The position numbers and the translations under genes were made by a program. A stretch of DNA of 64,000 nt from Nereocystis luetkeana (Eukaryota > Sar > Phaeophyceae > Laminariales > Laminariaceae): contig JARUPZ010000010.1 of assembly GCA_031213475.1 (NCBI GenBank), positions 1,245,001-1,309,000 of the forward strand, in the 5' to 3' direction. The notes beneath the pieces were generated by a model. It saw only the letters and a list, made by a program, of their open reading frames with translations. It did not search any database and was not told where the DNA came from. How positions within the stretch are numbered: position 1 is the stretch's first letter; the number at the start of each line of letters is the position of its first letter. Below are positions 1 through 13,100 of this stretch, piece by piece.

Positions 1-166
1 GGTGACATCGGACGAAACGGTCTCAAGAGGCGTCTTGTTCGTCACATTCAGAGGGAACAGAAACGGATGAAAAATATGGCGTGCAATGGCATGCATATAA
101 CTTCGTGATCCAGAACTCCGAATCGCTTTTTCCCGATTGGGTTTTTTGATGTCAATTAATTGCTAT

Positions 167-276
167 TATTGCGGGCGACCATAGTAAATAGGACCAATCA
201 TTGTTTGTAAAATTATGGAATTATTATGGTTATTATGTGGTTACCGTAGGTCCTATTTACCATGGTCCCCCGTAAA
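167..276 (+). mobile_element. MITE family 1 (TA target, ~27-bp TIR), copy 1
   Basis: The left end reads TTGCGGGCGACCATAG and the right end carries the inverse CTATTTACCATGGTCCCCCG. Both ends are degenerate versions of the TIR in the intact copies at 4616, 5337 and 6378. The internal part has the same AT-rich layout. The right TA duplication has decayed to AA. It lies about 3.8 kb upstream of the esterase pseudogene. Confidence 0.8.
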
Positions 277-644
277 AGTGATGCTAATGCGAGGAGGGGT
301 GGTGCTTTGTCTTCCGCGCGGTCATCTGTATGAGTGATGGTTCGCGATTTATCGTCGTCATCGACACTTTTCGCGCAAAGTTGGCAGCTACGTTAATACA
401 CCACTAACGTCACGGAGGAATCGACTTCCCCGTGGTTTTTTCGTTAGCCGTCAACCTCAAAACACTATGTATGTGTACACGATTCTCCGTATAGAGTGTT
501 TTTCGCTTGTTTGTATACTCCTCGAAATACGATAAATAAATGTCGACAGCGCCTATTATTGTTGCTGGTGTAGGCATTATTCGACGTACGTCGGTGTGGG
601 AAGAACCTGCTGACTCTACACCTCGATCCCGTTGAAAAAGCAAA

Positions 645-885
645 GGACGCGGTTTACGATAGAGGTAGCACATTTCCGCTAGAAGGTTTTCTGAATGATT
701 GGGCTCCCTAACCCAAAACCGTAGAAATGTTACTTGCCATATTTTGAAAAATGTCGGTTTTGTATAATTGCGCCCATCAGAATGCATTTCGAATTTTGCC
801 GACTTAGTTTTCAGGTAAGATATGGAGCTCCTTAAGTGACGAGCCTCAGAAACTGTGGGCTGAACCTCTTTCGTAGAATGCCTCA
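645..885 (-). mobile_element. Dispersed inverted-repeat element (family 2), ~240 bp
   Basis: On the plus strand the left end contains TACGATAGAGGTAGCACA, and the right end is its rough inverse (ACCTCTTTCGTAGAA). Inside are TTTTCTGAATGATTGGG and TATGGAGCTCCTTAAG. The same landmarks in the same order occur near 7883, 25430, 30016, 31200 and 62847, so this is a non-autonomous DNA element. Its 179-codon minus-strand ORF (949-410) runs through the element and is not believed to be a gene. Confidence 0.65.
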
Positions 886-891
886 TAGCAC

Positions 892-970
892 GTGCAGGGG
901 GGGGAGGGGGTGAGGGTGTACTCGATAGGAGAGATGTACACGATCTCATGCATGGCCGTAGTCGTATACC
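892..970 (+). repeat. G-rich segment repeated inverted at 61853-61930
   Basis: About 75 bases around GTACTCGATAGGAGAGATGT are almost identical to the reverse complement of 61853-61930, including the flanking G run. The two copies lie 61 kb apart in opposite orientation. Recent transposition of an unknown element is the simplest explanation. Confidence 0.75.
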
Positions 971-3900
971 ACGTACAGGGGAGGGGGGGGGGAGGGCCTA
1001 CCTTGCGAACCCGGTCTGAGTTACGACTGACAGGGAGAGAGAGAAAAGGAGGGCCAAGGACATATATGGGAGGAACAAACTGTAATAGTAAGCTAATATT
1101 CTGGGAATCAATCATGCACGCAGCACGTGGCTTGGTGGTGGGTTAACTTTCTCGATCGTATCTCCGTCAGCTCTTTACGTGACTAACCCATCAGGTGTCG
1201 CGATCCTCTATTCTTCCTGGGCCAGACTACTCCTTTTTGTACTTCTCGTTTCGATGCTTTTCTTGTGTAGACTGAATGCGTTTTTACTGTTTGCGTTCAC
1301 AGCTACTGGACGAACTACTTCTCGTGTGGTTTGAGCGTGATCAAGGTGAATGGCGCATGGTTATCCGCCCGACGCAGGTGGCCCTTCAAAGGGGAAGAGA
1401 TTTCGTTCCGTTCGCCGTCCCTCCTTTAGGCATCACAGGGAATGGCGCTGATTACAGTAACGACTGTCAGGTATCAGAGGTACTGCAGCTCCTATGTATG
1501 TAGTCGTGAGCACCTACCGACGGTCAGACCCTTTTAAAATCCGGGTGTACCTGTCCCGTTTCAAGCCAGAGCCAAGTAAGTACGGTTTGAGGCGGATCAG
1601 TCGCCGGGCTCCTGGTGTTTGCTCCCCTGGTAGTTGGTTTTTGCGTTTGTTTATATATTTGGTCCAAAATTGATCGGGTGTAGCGGCTTGTTTTTTCTCG
1701 AGCTAATCCCTTCTGTTTGCTCCATCGATGAATTGAAAACCGCGCGCCGCTTAGACGTTGGAGCTGCACTGGATGCGTGGTTTGTGATGCATACGCCTAA
1801 GGTATTTGATGCTTGATGCTTTGGAAATAATAAGATGGCGTGATGGAAATGTCCTCAGATCTTATGATATGCAGCCATCGGGTAGGTTCGTTTGCCATTA
1901 ATGATTGAGAACACGTACTCGTAGGGACTTGTTCTTGCAAACACATCGAGTAGCGGTAAGAGGAAGAGCTTGAGTTGGTAATGGCAACATTCGATGAATA
2001 TCGACAAGCAGTGGAAATTCTGAACCCTATGCGGGATAAAAATCAAGGCACGTACCAAGGGGGAAGGAGAAAGAAGGGACGATCCTGTGACCGCGGGCCG
2101 ACCGGAAGCTGGAAAGAAAAGCGCGAATTAATTACGAACCAGGAAGGAAAAAAAGATACACTGCGTACTAGAATAATTTACCATACAATATCTAAGAGAT
2201 TTTGCGTCTGACCGCGCCTGCTCACTCAAACGAGATCAAGGCCTTGGTATAAGGCGTTGGTATTTTTATGCATGACAAAAACAGCTCCCTGCGCAGATAT
2301 ATATGCGAAACACAACCGCCACCGGAATTACTTAAGGGCAATGCAGAGTGCGATATGTTCTCGATGGATACGGAGGCATTGTTATCGGAGACGTCCTAGA
2401 ACATAATTCCGGGGCGTGTGACCGGAACTTCAGTTTTTAGCCGTAATTCGGATCGCACATACATTCAACGTCACTGCCGATCGAGACAAAACACTGACCG
2501 ATTAGCTAATTAGTCTTGTGTCTAAGATTGGTGACGCAAAAGAAGTACAACAAAAAAACGAAAAAAGTCAAAACCTTTATCGGCGACATTGACGACACTG
2601 CTGCCGTGCTGCTGTGGGCGTTCATGAGTCCAACCTACCCCAGTGGTCGCGATGATCAACCGAGCCAGTCCTGCATTCGTGCGACCTTTCCTTTCGAAAA
2701 ATGTATGATGACAACCATCGACTGATAAAGCACCCTTCCAGGCTGTATCGTTCCAACTCTCACCGCCGTCTTGGCCATGTTCTAGGCGCACTTATGAGCA
2801 AGCCAAAACGAGGTGTAGATAAGTAAGGTTTGAACCGAATTCCCTGCGATAAAACGAACATTATGGTGAAAACAGATTCGCAAAATAAACATGTAGGGGG
2901 TGACATGAAAAATCATCCCCATTTCCTCACTACATCTGACGATCGATTGCTTACTCCACGGATTGTATGTTTAGGATAGATAGGAAAATGACGACCCCAC
3001 AGATTGGGCCAAGTTTGTTTATTCCGATGGAGTCTGATGGGGTTGTCTTGTCAATCGTTTTATGGAATCGGAACCATTGACCGTCCCGAGTCACGGAGCT
3101 TTGCTGTTTTTTCGGCCAAAATTCGTCAAACAAAGCCCCAGATGTGTCCCTGTGTTGCATGAAGTCGTATAAAACCAGTAGTACGCGCGATCGAAGTGTT
3201 ACACACGGCTGTCATATATGAGGTCCAACAAAATATTCGATATTACAGCTGTTGGTGTGAAGCCCCTAGATATGTCCGAGTGTTGCGCTGGGCAAGATCG
3301 ATTCATTTTCGAAGGATAAACAAGCAGGAGATCTCGCATGCGACAACGTACAACTCTGCACGCCTTCTCCAGTAATACACCATGTTCACTAACCTCGGAA
3401 AACCCAAAATCCGTCTCGTGAGGTATTTCCGGCAGGATCAGGTATTTCGAAAGATATCTACGTTTCGTGAAATAAATATGGGTGTACTCCAGTCGTCCGG
3501 AATAACTGTATTTCTGCCATTGTCAGAATGGAGTGAAAACATCACCAGAGGACTTATTATCCTAAGTACCATGGCGTTTAGATGCTCGGAGAGGAGAATG
3601 CTTGCATCAGGCAGTGGACCTCTGGGCTGTACCATCCTAAGTACCGACAGTAGTGGTTGATGGTGAACATGGTATGATGTCAACGACCACAAGTCGAGCT
3701 GGTCGGTTGGATTGATGTCAACGACCACCTGTCCAAGCGAAAGCTCGGCACCAGCGAAAAGAAGCAAAGGGTCTCTCTTGCGGCCATTTGACCGGAAGAG
3801 GTGCCCCCTTTGGCGTCTTATCCCCGTTTTGTGTTCATACGTTTACCCTTTTTGTACATGTGTCTGAGCATGGGACATGTGTCTGACTCTAGGTCCAAGT

Positions 3901-4615
3901 AATCTCCCCCCAACTATCTTTGAAACGAGAGTGTGCTCCTATGTGAGTGGAAGCGAAACCCCATACATGTCGCTTCGTTCATGGCCCGCGTGTCCTTTAC
4001 CTAACATATCTTCCTCCTCGTCACCGTCTCCGTTTCCGCTCTAAACGAGGTCGACCGGCAACAACAGCGCCTCTCACCAGGGTGATGAGCAAAACGACGA
4101 TAAATATCTTGGCGACTGCTCGGTTTTATCTGGGTCGTCTGTCCCTTGTGCCAGTCCAAGAAACGGAGGGGCTGCGGCCAACTTGTTTCGATAAATGGAG
4201 CGATAGTCCGAATGTTGGACGTGTTAACGTGCAAATATTCCGCCCTTTCCGAACCGCTGCTGCTAATTGGTGTAGAGTGCCGGAAACTTACATTAAGAAA
4301 CATAATTCTAAGCCAGAGTGATATATATGCAGGAAGATACGTCATTCGGGACACCAGGAATAATAGTATATTTATTTATAGTTTGTGAAAACACACAGCC
4401 AGTTTTTTTTTTCAAGTTCAAGCCCGGGGAAACTCTTACTTCTCAATATGATATGCCTGGTGTGTATTTAAGGTTGTTTCTACTGCTTGCTGCAGCTGTG
4501 TTCGGATGGGAAATAATACTTACCGGCACATAAAAACTGGTATACGCTGTTGTTGGTAAAACAACCAACTTCCTTCTTGAGGACAGCACAGAATCACGCC
4601 TGTTTACGGAGGTCC

Positions 4616-4724
4616 TATTACGGGGGATCATAGTTAATAGGACCAAATACTGTTAGTAAAAATGGTTCAATATATAGGTTTTTATGAGTAACATGGGTCC
4701 TGTTAACTACGGTCCCCCGTAATA
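4616..4724 (+). mobile_element. MITE family 1, intact copy in pseudogene intron 1
   Basis: The element is bounded by TA dinucleotides with TIRs TTACGGGGGATCATAGTTAA and its inverse TTAACTACGGTCCCCCGTAA. The inverted match extends about 27 bp, to AGGACC at the inner edge. The interior is AT-rich with no ORF. The TA target and short length fit a Tc1/mariner-dependent (Stowaway-like) MITE. It lies between exon 1 (ends 4213) and exon 2 (starts 4764) of the esterase pseudogene. Confidence 0.9.
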
Positions 4725-5336
4725 GTTAACTAATACAACATGTCGTTCCGTCTCTGCAGGTAGGTGGTCATTTTTGGCGACTCCACCTCCGTTGCAGGCA
4801 GAAGGTTCAATGCTCCAACGAGCTCCGAATTCGACGACATCGGACCATTTTCTTGGACAAAGATCTTTCAAGCCCCCGATAACGATGTAAGAGATAAGGC
4901 GATGGGTTTGGAATTCCGTCTTCTCGTCGGCATCGGAACGGTCAAGCGGTTTGCATGTGCACGCATATATCTCGGGTGCTTTGCGTAGGCCCGAAAACAT
5001 ACCCAAATTAATTGGTGTTGAAACACAATAATGTAGCCGACGAAGCAGCGGAAAATATTGCAAGCTGGTTCCGGAAAACGGCATCTTTCAACCCTCCGAT
5101 AAAAAAACCATGATTACACTGAAAGTCGTGAAACAAAAAGAAAGAAGAAGAAGGAAAACCCATCGGTGAAGCTGGTCTAGGCATGCGCACTGCAGTGCGT
5201 TAGATGTGCGGATTGTTCGCCTTATTTAGGGAGGCCGTGTTCCATGCTAGGTACGTGTTGAAGCGGTCAACAGCAAACGCATCTGATTCATCCTCAGGTC
5301 ATCCTCCATCGTTGAATACGTTGAAAACTCGGACAC

Positions 5337-5445
5337 TATTACGGGAGACCATAGTTAATAGGACCTATGGTATACATAAAAACCTACATATTTAACCCTT
5401 TTTACTAACAATATTTGGTCCTATTAACTATGGTCCCCCGTAATA
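5337..5445 (-). mobile_element. MITE family 1, intact copy in pseudogene intron 2
   Basis: The ends are TATTACGGGAGACCATAG and CTATGGTCCCCCGTAATA, with TA at both borders. The interior is inverted relative to the copies at 4616 and 6378, so this is an independent insertion and not part of a tandem array. It lies in the intron after the FGDS exon. Confidence 0.9.
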
Positions 5446-6377
5446 GACGCGGTCGCGTTTGCGCCATGGTTTTTCCGAGTTGGAGACCGACTTCTTGTTT
5501 GCAGGTTAGTTCTTCACGGGCAAATGAAAACCCGCGGCAGTGGTATTTATTTGGGTGGTTTTTTTTTTCGTTCGCTGAGTTTCATTGACAGAGACGTCTT
5601 GTATTGGTCCCAAACTTGGCCACTGAGAGGAGGTTTCCGCTACTTAAAAAGAACAACCCTGCAAGGTTCGGGTTTAATTACACAAACAACGCCATCTCGC
5701 ACAAACCATTAAAGTCGAACTGGTTCGTCGTTCGCTAAAACCAGCCTGTGAAAGTAAATGGAATTCACTACAGTTGTCGGAACTATCGTATATAAAGCGC
5801 AGACCAAAGCACCGTAGACCAACGCCCCTGCGTCGTCCGACAACAACCAGTAGGCGTGTATCACACCCCCATCCCAATCGCACCAAAAACTGAAGAACAT
5901 CTCCCTGTTCAATCGACTCTACGTCACGATAGAGACCACGCAATACCTATATACGCAGCAGAGTCGTCCGAGTTTGCGCGAGAGCATTTGCTTGAATAAG
6001 TTTTAGAGACTACGGCGATATCGTAAGCTCGTTTCTCCCGCAAGTGATCGCTAGACCTGTAACCAATACAGTAGGGATGGGTTTCGGTTTCGTGACCTCT
6101 TCGATGCTTTGCGAGCGTTCGCCGATAAAGCTTGTGCTGCACCTTCCTATCGAGGTGGCATCAATACATCTGGAGGCTTTCTATCGAGTGACAGCTGCTG
6201 TCTAGTTTGTGTTTTGTTCAGATATCAGCAGTCCAAGTTCAGGGCGTACCTTCCAGCGCCTGGGTATCCCTCGAATGAAAGTGTTGGCCTTTCTGGCTGC
6301 GCGTGCCTTAGGGTATTCACTGGTTCTGCCCTCTGCCGACCGAAAATAATCTGTCAATATGCGCTGACGTTTTCGCC

Positions 6378-6486
6378 TATTACGGGGGACCATAGTTAAT
6401 AGGACCAAATATGGTTAGTAAAAACTGTTAAATATATGGGTTTTTATATATACCACAGGTCCTATTAACCATGGTCCCCCGTAATA
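6378..6486 (+). mobile_element. MITE family 1, intact copy in pseudogene intron 3
   Basis: The ends are TATTACGGGGGACCATAGTT and AACCATGGTCCCCCGTAATA, and the length is 109 bp as in the other intact copies. It begins 66 bases after relic exon 3 (ends 6312). Three of the first three introns of the pseudogene therefore carry this family. Confidence 0.9.
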
Positions 6487-7882
6487 GTTCGTGGTGGTAG
6501 TACCTACTTGCGTTGCCCTCAACCGATACGGATTCGTTTTTCTACTTTGGCCACATATACCGCCCATGCCTGGTACACATATCGATTTGTTCCTCGGTCT
6601 AGAAGCCTGGCTGCTACCCGGTAGTAGAAGTAGACTACCTAACCTTTGTGATGGCCTACCTGACGTTTCTCAAGTGGGCGAGGTGCCATATCTGTCGGTT
6701 GTCATGGGTGGCCTACTGGCCTACTATTGTACATACTGCACGGAAAATGAAAACCCTACAACTCTTGCACACGTCGCACAGGCCATGACACACATTATTA
6801 TTTCTTGGATCATGTAGTTCATCTCCTTCAGGATTTCCATTGGACGTGTCGAACCTAGGAAACATGTGCTAGATCGTACAGGTTTTAGCCGTCATACGCG
6901 ACAACATGGGCGAGATCATACATCATCAGGAATATATATATATATACATGTCTTGAACGATTTAGTTAATTAAGTGGCAATGATCTGTTGATGATCTGCC
7001 CGACGTGTGAACTCTTGTGAGTAATACTTGTGCGCTGAACCCAGCGAACGCCGCCATCGGACAGGATTTCACAAATACAAAATTTATAACGTTTTCAGTC
7101 CATATGTAGACAACACCATATATATACGGACGGTCGTTCACCAGTTCCGGGGGGCGTCCCGTCACAATCAGGAATGTTTTAAGGGCTGAAACGTACCCGC
7201 TCTACCCGTAGCATGTCTCTCCGCCTCAACCGGCCGGCGATTTCAGATCGCCTTATCCAACTTGCTGTTGGCGTGCATACGATGTTTACCGTGTGGTCGA
7301 ATTGTCAGGAATCAAACTTTGCGACGGATTCAGCCTCCGCGTCTGATGAGTTCCGCTCTCCCTAGACCTGTGCCGCCTACACACAGGGGTGAGTTGACAT
7401 TGGTGCAGGCACCACGGCAAAGCCCCGACGGTGAGGTTCGCGTTTGGTCTCTAAGCATATCTTGGCCCTGTAGGTGAAGATAATAAATACGTGAACCTAC
7501 AGTAGCTTAACATGTGTGGTATCAAGCGCGTAGAAATCTGAGTTTCTACTCCACCCATCCTCGGATTTGAGTCACAAGGGCATGGATTCTGCGGAGATGG
7601 CAAGGCTGATGCTGACTCCTCCCCCTGTTTTTGGCCCCCGTCCCCTGCTCTTGGCGTTATCTAACATATATTCTTCCTCTCCTCTCTGCCGGCGCCGAGC
7701 GAGCAGGTCGCCCGATATTTTCACGACGTCCTTATTGAAACCTGACGAAACTCTAGGTACGTCGCAGCAGATGCTAGCTATTACGGGAGGACCTAGGTGC
7801 GGGCCTATCGTTCGAGGGGTTCTTGTCTCCATAAACTCGACATCATTCGCGAAGCACGCGTGCTGTGGTTGAGAGAGCGTAC

Positions 7883-8112
7883 TGCGATAGAGGTGGCATT
7901 CCTAGGGCATTTTTGTTCCTGTCTGACGGAGTACCTTAAGGACACTGACAATACTACCCAATATTTCCAATCCCAGTTTCTATTTCAATATTTTTCGAAC
8001 AGCACGTACTATAGGCCTAGCTTGACCGTCCAGTTTTGTGCGTCGAAACCCGTTTTCGGGAGAGATGCAAAGTTAGGAGCTTTAGAACCAACAGGTGCTA
8101 CCTCTACCGTGA
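7883..8112 (+). mobile_element. Dispersed inverted-repeat element (family 2) in pseudogene intron
   Basis: The left end reads GCGATAGAGGTGGCATTCC and the right end GTGCTACCTCTACCGTGAG, which are inverse copies of the same TIR. The interior has the family landmark CGTTTTCGGGAGAGATGC followed by GGAGCTTTAGAACC. It lies between relic exons 5 (ends 7756) and 6 (starts 8802). Confidence 0.6.
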
Positions 8113-11100
8113 GGTAGTTGTGTTCAACCGAACTCTTGCTGGGGCTGATGGAGCGCCTTAACGCAGAAGTTTTCGGTATACCCTTGGTTAACACAAAAGA
8201 TAAGAGCTACTCTGTAGGGAAAAATAAAATATTTTGAGTGAAGCCTACGTACCGCAGCAAGCGAAGGTTTCGGGTAGGCGTGGAGGTTCTCACGTGATGA
8301 ACGCCTACAAATATAGTTGCTACGCCCATCACTCCACCAGTCAAAACCCGTGGTGTAGCAAATATCGCACTCAATGATACGCACAACCACACTGATAAGG
8401 TCTACAACGACCTCTACAGCTTTGACAAAAACCCATAAAGTGGATTTGCACCAACATGTGATATTTGCTAAGGTAAAAGCAGCCTCGTCAGGAAGTAGCA
8501 TTTAATCCCTATCTAGGCCATCTCTGTCGAAACATTGCACGCGCGTCAGCTTTAGTAGGCTGAGAAACGTTAGTCCAAAGCCGTCGATAGGCCGCCCGTG
8601 ACCTGAGCAAGGGTACCGCCCTGTGTGAGAGCGTCCGTCGGCGATACAGTACACAACGAAGAGTCATGGGTGGCGCAATCCACATGACTTTCGAATGTTG
8701 CTTGCCGTTCTTGCCCGCCGCGCGTAAAATGCTTATTGGGATGATTGCCTGCTCGGGCGTCCCTCTCCGCAACCTCGCCGTATCTCGTGCGCCTCGTTCA
8801 GGTTAGACGCGAATCATTGCGTTTGGCGGCAACGAACTCGGTACCGTGCTTTCCACGCGCATCCGCTGCACCACTGGAGGAGCTGGGTACGTGGACCCGG
8901 TTCCAGTTGAAACCTAGTTCGAAATGGTCGACGGGATCCCAGCTCTGTACGTTCGAGCCCTTGATCAGGGTGAGGGGGACTGCTCTCAAATAATAGTTTA
9001 TAACGTTCTACATGGCACGAGCCCTCCGCTGCAGGTGTTTCAGATGAATCTCTATTTTGAATTGACGCGCCGTGGAGCCACGCTGTCTAGAGAGCGGCTG
9101 CTCGGACAATATATGGCGGAGTTTACATGTCGAGTGGAGTTCATGTTATCGGGCAATGCTGCATGATATAGAACGCGTGGGTACATGATAGGACGACGCA
9201 AAGCTGGAAATATCGCATAAAGGTGCGAATATGTGGTTGATGCCAAGGGCACAGGTCTGAGTGTGTGTTGCAGAATAGGTAAACGAAAACTCACAGGGAA
9301 GCGCACGCCCTGGCTTTAGTCGGAAAGTGGACAAAATGGTGACCAGCGGTTTGTTTGACTGACCCATTGTAGCGATAGCCTTCCCATCTACACACCGTAG
9401 AAATATCGGCAAATATCCGTAGATATAGCCTGTGCAGTAGCACGTGGTAGCCTACGTTCGACCTATCTATCAGGCTTGGCGCAACGATGCTGAGCCCTCT
9501 ACCGACGGTAACTACCGACGGCTGCGACAAAAAGGGAAGCATATTTTTGTCCAAACTGTCACTGGGACTGATGGGTATTCTCAGGGGAAGAACCACCCTA
9601 GAACGTATTCCTTAGAGTTTGTTGGGTCGATATTTGTCTATACAGACCTCGCAGGGCATGGGATTGCTCATCGCAGTAAGCGTACGGCTATCTATGAAGC
9701 CGTGTTCGCGGGTGATATACCGCGGCGTTTCGGATGAGGAGTCTCATAAGATGCTTGGCGCACCATTTTCGCAGGCTCATGCTCATGACACGTTTTACTT
9801 TGGGAGCTATATAGTCAATGCATCACATGTCGAAACAACATGCGGGCTCAGCGCGAAGACCTATTGGGTAGGTATCTAAGCATGCATATATTGTAGCATT
9901 CACCAGGTATTCCTGAACAGTAGTCTAGGCCCTAATGCGCAGCCCTTACCGCATAGATTGGGTGTCTCTTCAATGGTGGCAAACCTTAACCGCTAGCTCT
10001 CGTCCGCCGGCCTACGCGAGTTAGCCTGTAAATGTTTATGTTATCTTGCTACATGGTCCAAGAACGCGTACCGAAAACTCTACAGGTTGTTTGTGCCTGT
10101 GCGAGGTACGGGGAAGACGCCTGTACCTGCTGTGTCTGTCTCCTGCTCGTAGGAATAAGGTCAATCATAACCTCCTTCCATCCGCTCCTATGTGTACGAA
10201 CATCCTCTGACGACCAACACAACCTCTCATCTCAATACCCTCCTGGGAATCACCGGCTCTTGACAGGAGGCGAGCACGAGGCTGGTCGAGCACGGCGTGA
10301 CTGGCGAAACCCTTTCTCTGTAACCTCGTGTTCCTTGAGAATTTGCCCGTGAGTGAGGTCGGTCTGCGCATCGCCTCGAGGTGTACCGCCGTGATGAAAA
10401 CATGAGCCCGGGTGCTGCGTGACCGTCGTCTTATGTACTCGGAGATCACGACGAAGCAAACACGTCCGCTGCTGCAGCGAGAACCCCTTCGGGGCAGGCA
10501 CAGGTTTCTTGTTACTCGCGAGGGTTTCTCCCAGTCGGGTGTACGATAAAAGTTGTTGCCCAAGGCACCACCAGCAGCCCCATGGTCGTGGTGCTCACCG
10601 CGAAACCAGGACAAAAAGCTTGAAAATGCGACTAGTAGTAGAGGTGAATAGTCTCTCCGTCGGGTGGCGCTAGACGGCTGACGAAGTATGCTCTCAAGTG
10701 ACCCGTCATATATATGGTCGACATGGTCTGTCCCTCTTGGTCAAGCTGTGTGTTAGGTGTAGAGCGCGTCAAGATTAGAAACCTGATCGATATTGAGCAA
10801 CCCCCCCCTACGTGGCATGTATATTGTTCGAATATTCTCGCCGTGCTTTGCGACCTCTCGAGGAGCGCATGCGCTTACGATCTGTATAGCCTCATTTCGG
10901 TTCAACTCTGCAAGGCAGCACTTGCTTGCACGAGGAACCGACGACATCATAACATGTTCGCTTGTTGTGTCATTTGTCCGCTACGTGAATTGTGCCCGGT
11001 TTGACAGGGTATTGCGGAAACCGGGTTGGCCGACCTTCTGGACGAGGTGTCCGGCGCCGTAAATACCGAGATTTTGAGCTCATGACCGAGGCCTTCCGTC

Positions 11101-13079
11101 GAGTAAAAATATGATTTGTCTTCAGCCTGAGTGCGATATGTCGCCACTATCTGGGAAGTACAGCAGCTTTGAGCCTGTTGTAAGGCTATCCAGCGGGGTG
11201 CCTACGTGAGCGGTATAATATTCAGACCAAGGGGGAGTGGAGGGTCGATCGCGTTGCCACTCACACTCTTTAAAGACCCCAGCCAGTATGTGCCGGCAAC
11301 AACGGTGATTGTCTGACGTGCAGAGAATTGCGATGGCGGCTTTGATAAGCGTCGTCCCGTCGGTGGAAACTAACGGGCTGGTGGTTAGCGACAAGCTGGA
11401 GCGATGAGTGTGGCGGGATGGACACGTTCTCTACCCAACAACCCAGTGAAGTACTTAGCCTTCCTTGGTTCCTTCGCTTTGAGACGGCAAGACTCAAAAC
11501 GAACACCTTCACGTAGGACACGCCCCCCACGCACCGTAGAAGAATGGTAAGAATTGGTGCATATTTGTAGCATACCACAAGACGTTCCAAGGTCGAGGCA
11601 TGCATAGGCAGACGTCCGAACCTTTCCGAACCCTGCCATCGCGAGGGTACACGAGCGCAATAGCGTCAATAGGGCCGTGTCCATCTCTCTTCGCTTTTCC
11701 GTCTTCTATCGTAAGGACGGCCTCAATATACGGTCGTTCTCAAACCTATTCTCCGTACGAATGAGTACCGTGGTTGTGACGGGCATCGAACGGGGAACGC
11801 GGAACAAACAAAAACGAATCACTTCCCCCAAATCAAGTGGCACCCGGGTTCGTGGAGGGCAGTCGGGCTGCTATCCTCCACATTGTTTTGGCTCATCGTT
11901 CTCTAAGGTCTGAAATTTGGCGACGGGTCGAGAAATCGTTCTATCTGTTTTATGTTTTCAGAGGTGGGCTACGGCACGGTTTACGTGTTTGCTCCGAACG
12001 TTTTCCTCCGGACGGAGCCTACTTAGCCGAGACGCTCTCGTAATCCCGCTGGGACCCCGATGTATAGCGACCAAGCACACGATAGCTTTGGGGCCTACCA
12101 CCTGTGTAGGAGCAGCGTGAGTGCCAGGAGTGCGGGAAGGCTTGGTGTCGCTCCCCGTGCCGAACGCCTCCTCGCATCGTGATTCGGACACCAGTCTGTA
12201 TCGTTCTCCAATTTATCCAATAGTGGCCGCCGCTGTAAAGCGTCTGCTTTGATCGCCAACTTTTCCCTCATTGACGCCCCAAAGGGGGTTAATCAACATA
12301 ATCTACATACTTCCAACGGATGTGTTTGACACAAAGGATTCTCGTTAGGTACCCACTGTAGCCCTGGGTATTCGACTTAACGAGTTACGTACGTACCGAG
12401 CTCCTGCGGTGATGAGCCCAAGAAATATAAAGGCACGTGCCGTCTTCTTACCGTGGTACGCCGCTTCAGTCTACCCTAACTCACAACTAGTTGTCCCTCG
12501 CTTACTGTTTTTGTTGGAAGTACGCATGCTACGAATTCCTTGGGCCCCCTCGCTTGAGGAACCAAAAAAGATGATACATCTCCCGACTCTCCACTCCGCG
12601 GGGAAAAAAAACATGAAATTCCGGTCCGATAAAGTGTAGATCGTCTTGCCATAATTCTGACCACAGTATTTCACATGTGCTGGGTAGCGTCTACTACAGC
12701 AGGGCTATAAAGTGAAACCCCTACGCTGGCTGGGCCGGAAGAAAAGTTGGTAAGGAACAACATACGGTGCAGAAAATATGCTTGTTTTATCCAGAGACGA
12801 GAGAGCGGCTACACTGTCATTCCCGCAACGACAAGCGAGATGCTTCAGAATTATGTGATGTATACACCAGCATGTACGCCCCTATGCAGACCCTTCCTGG
12901 CTTCTCGTGGCCCCTGTCATAGCTCAAAATATTTTCCCTTGCTCCTGCTGCCTCCTAGTCGTTACGCTTGTTCCCTCTGGTCCCTTTGCCCCTTCCCCCC
13001 CCTACCGTACCTGTCTTGCCTTTCTTTCCACAAGAAGAGTTAACTACGTTCTGACCACGTCCACGCGAGTCGAGTTTCG

Positions 13080-13100
13080 CCCCCCCCCCCCCCCCCCCCT
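13080..13100 (+). repeat. Poly-C tract
   Basis: A nearly pure run of about 20 C bases (positions 13081-13100) lies in the long intron before pseudogene exon 9. A similar C-rich tract occurs at 18185-18209, and a G run at 21769-21782. These tracts could form G-quadruplex or i-motif structures. I see no linked gene feature. Confidence 0.9.

Larger units (their letters stand above)
1..4084. other. Upstream flank: repeats, no gene recognised
   Basis: I find no supported coding exon before the first exon of the plus-strand pseudogene. The stretch contains a TA-type MITE (167-276), a longer inverted-repeat element (645-885) and a G-rich segment (892-970) that recurs inverted near 61.9 kb. Around 3560-3740 there are short direct repeats (CCTAAGTACC twice, TGATGTCAACGACCAC twice). 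The remaining short ORFs look random. Confidence 0.5.

Noticed and set aside
4318-4533. Hydrophobic ORF as the signal-peptide exon of the plus-strand esterase copy
   Set aside because: The segment 4085-4213 matches the intact gene's exon 1 better (LATA/AATA, DKW/KKW, matching end and donor position), while 4318-4533 lacks a matching donor.
7776-7800. CTATTACGGGAGGACC as another MITE family 1 copy
   Set aside because: Only about 15 bases match one end. The inner TIR, the interior and the second end are absent.
8802-8968. TAG read as a sense codon (variant genetic code)
   Set aside because: The intact paralogue ends in TAG and has no in-frame TAG, and the plus-strand copy also has frameshifts and lost splice sites. 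Pseudogene decay explains the TAG codons better.
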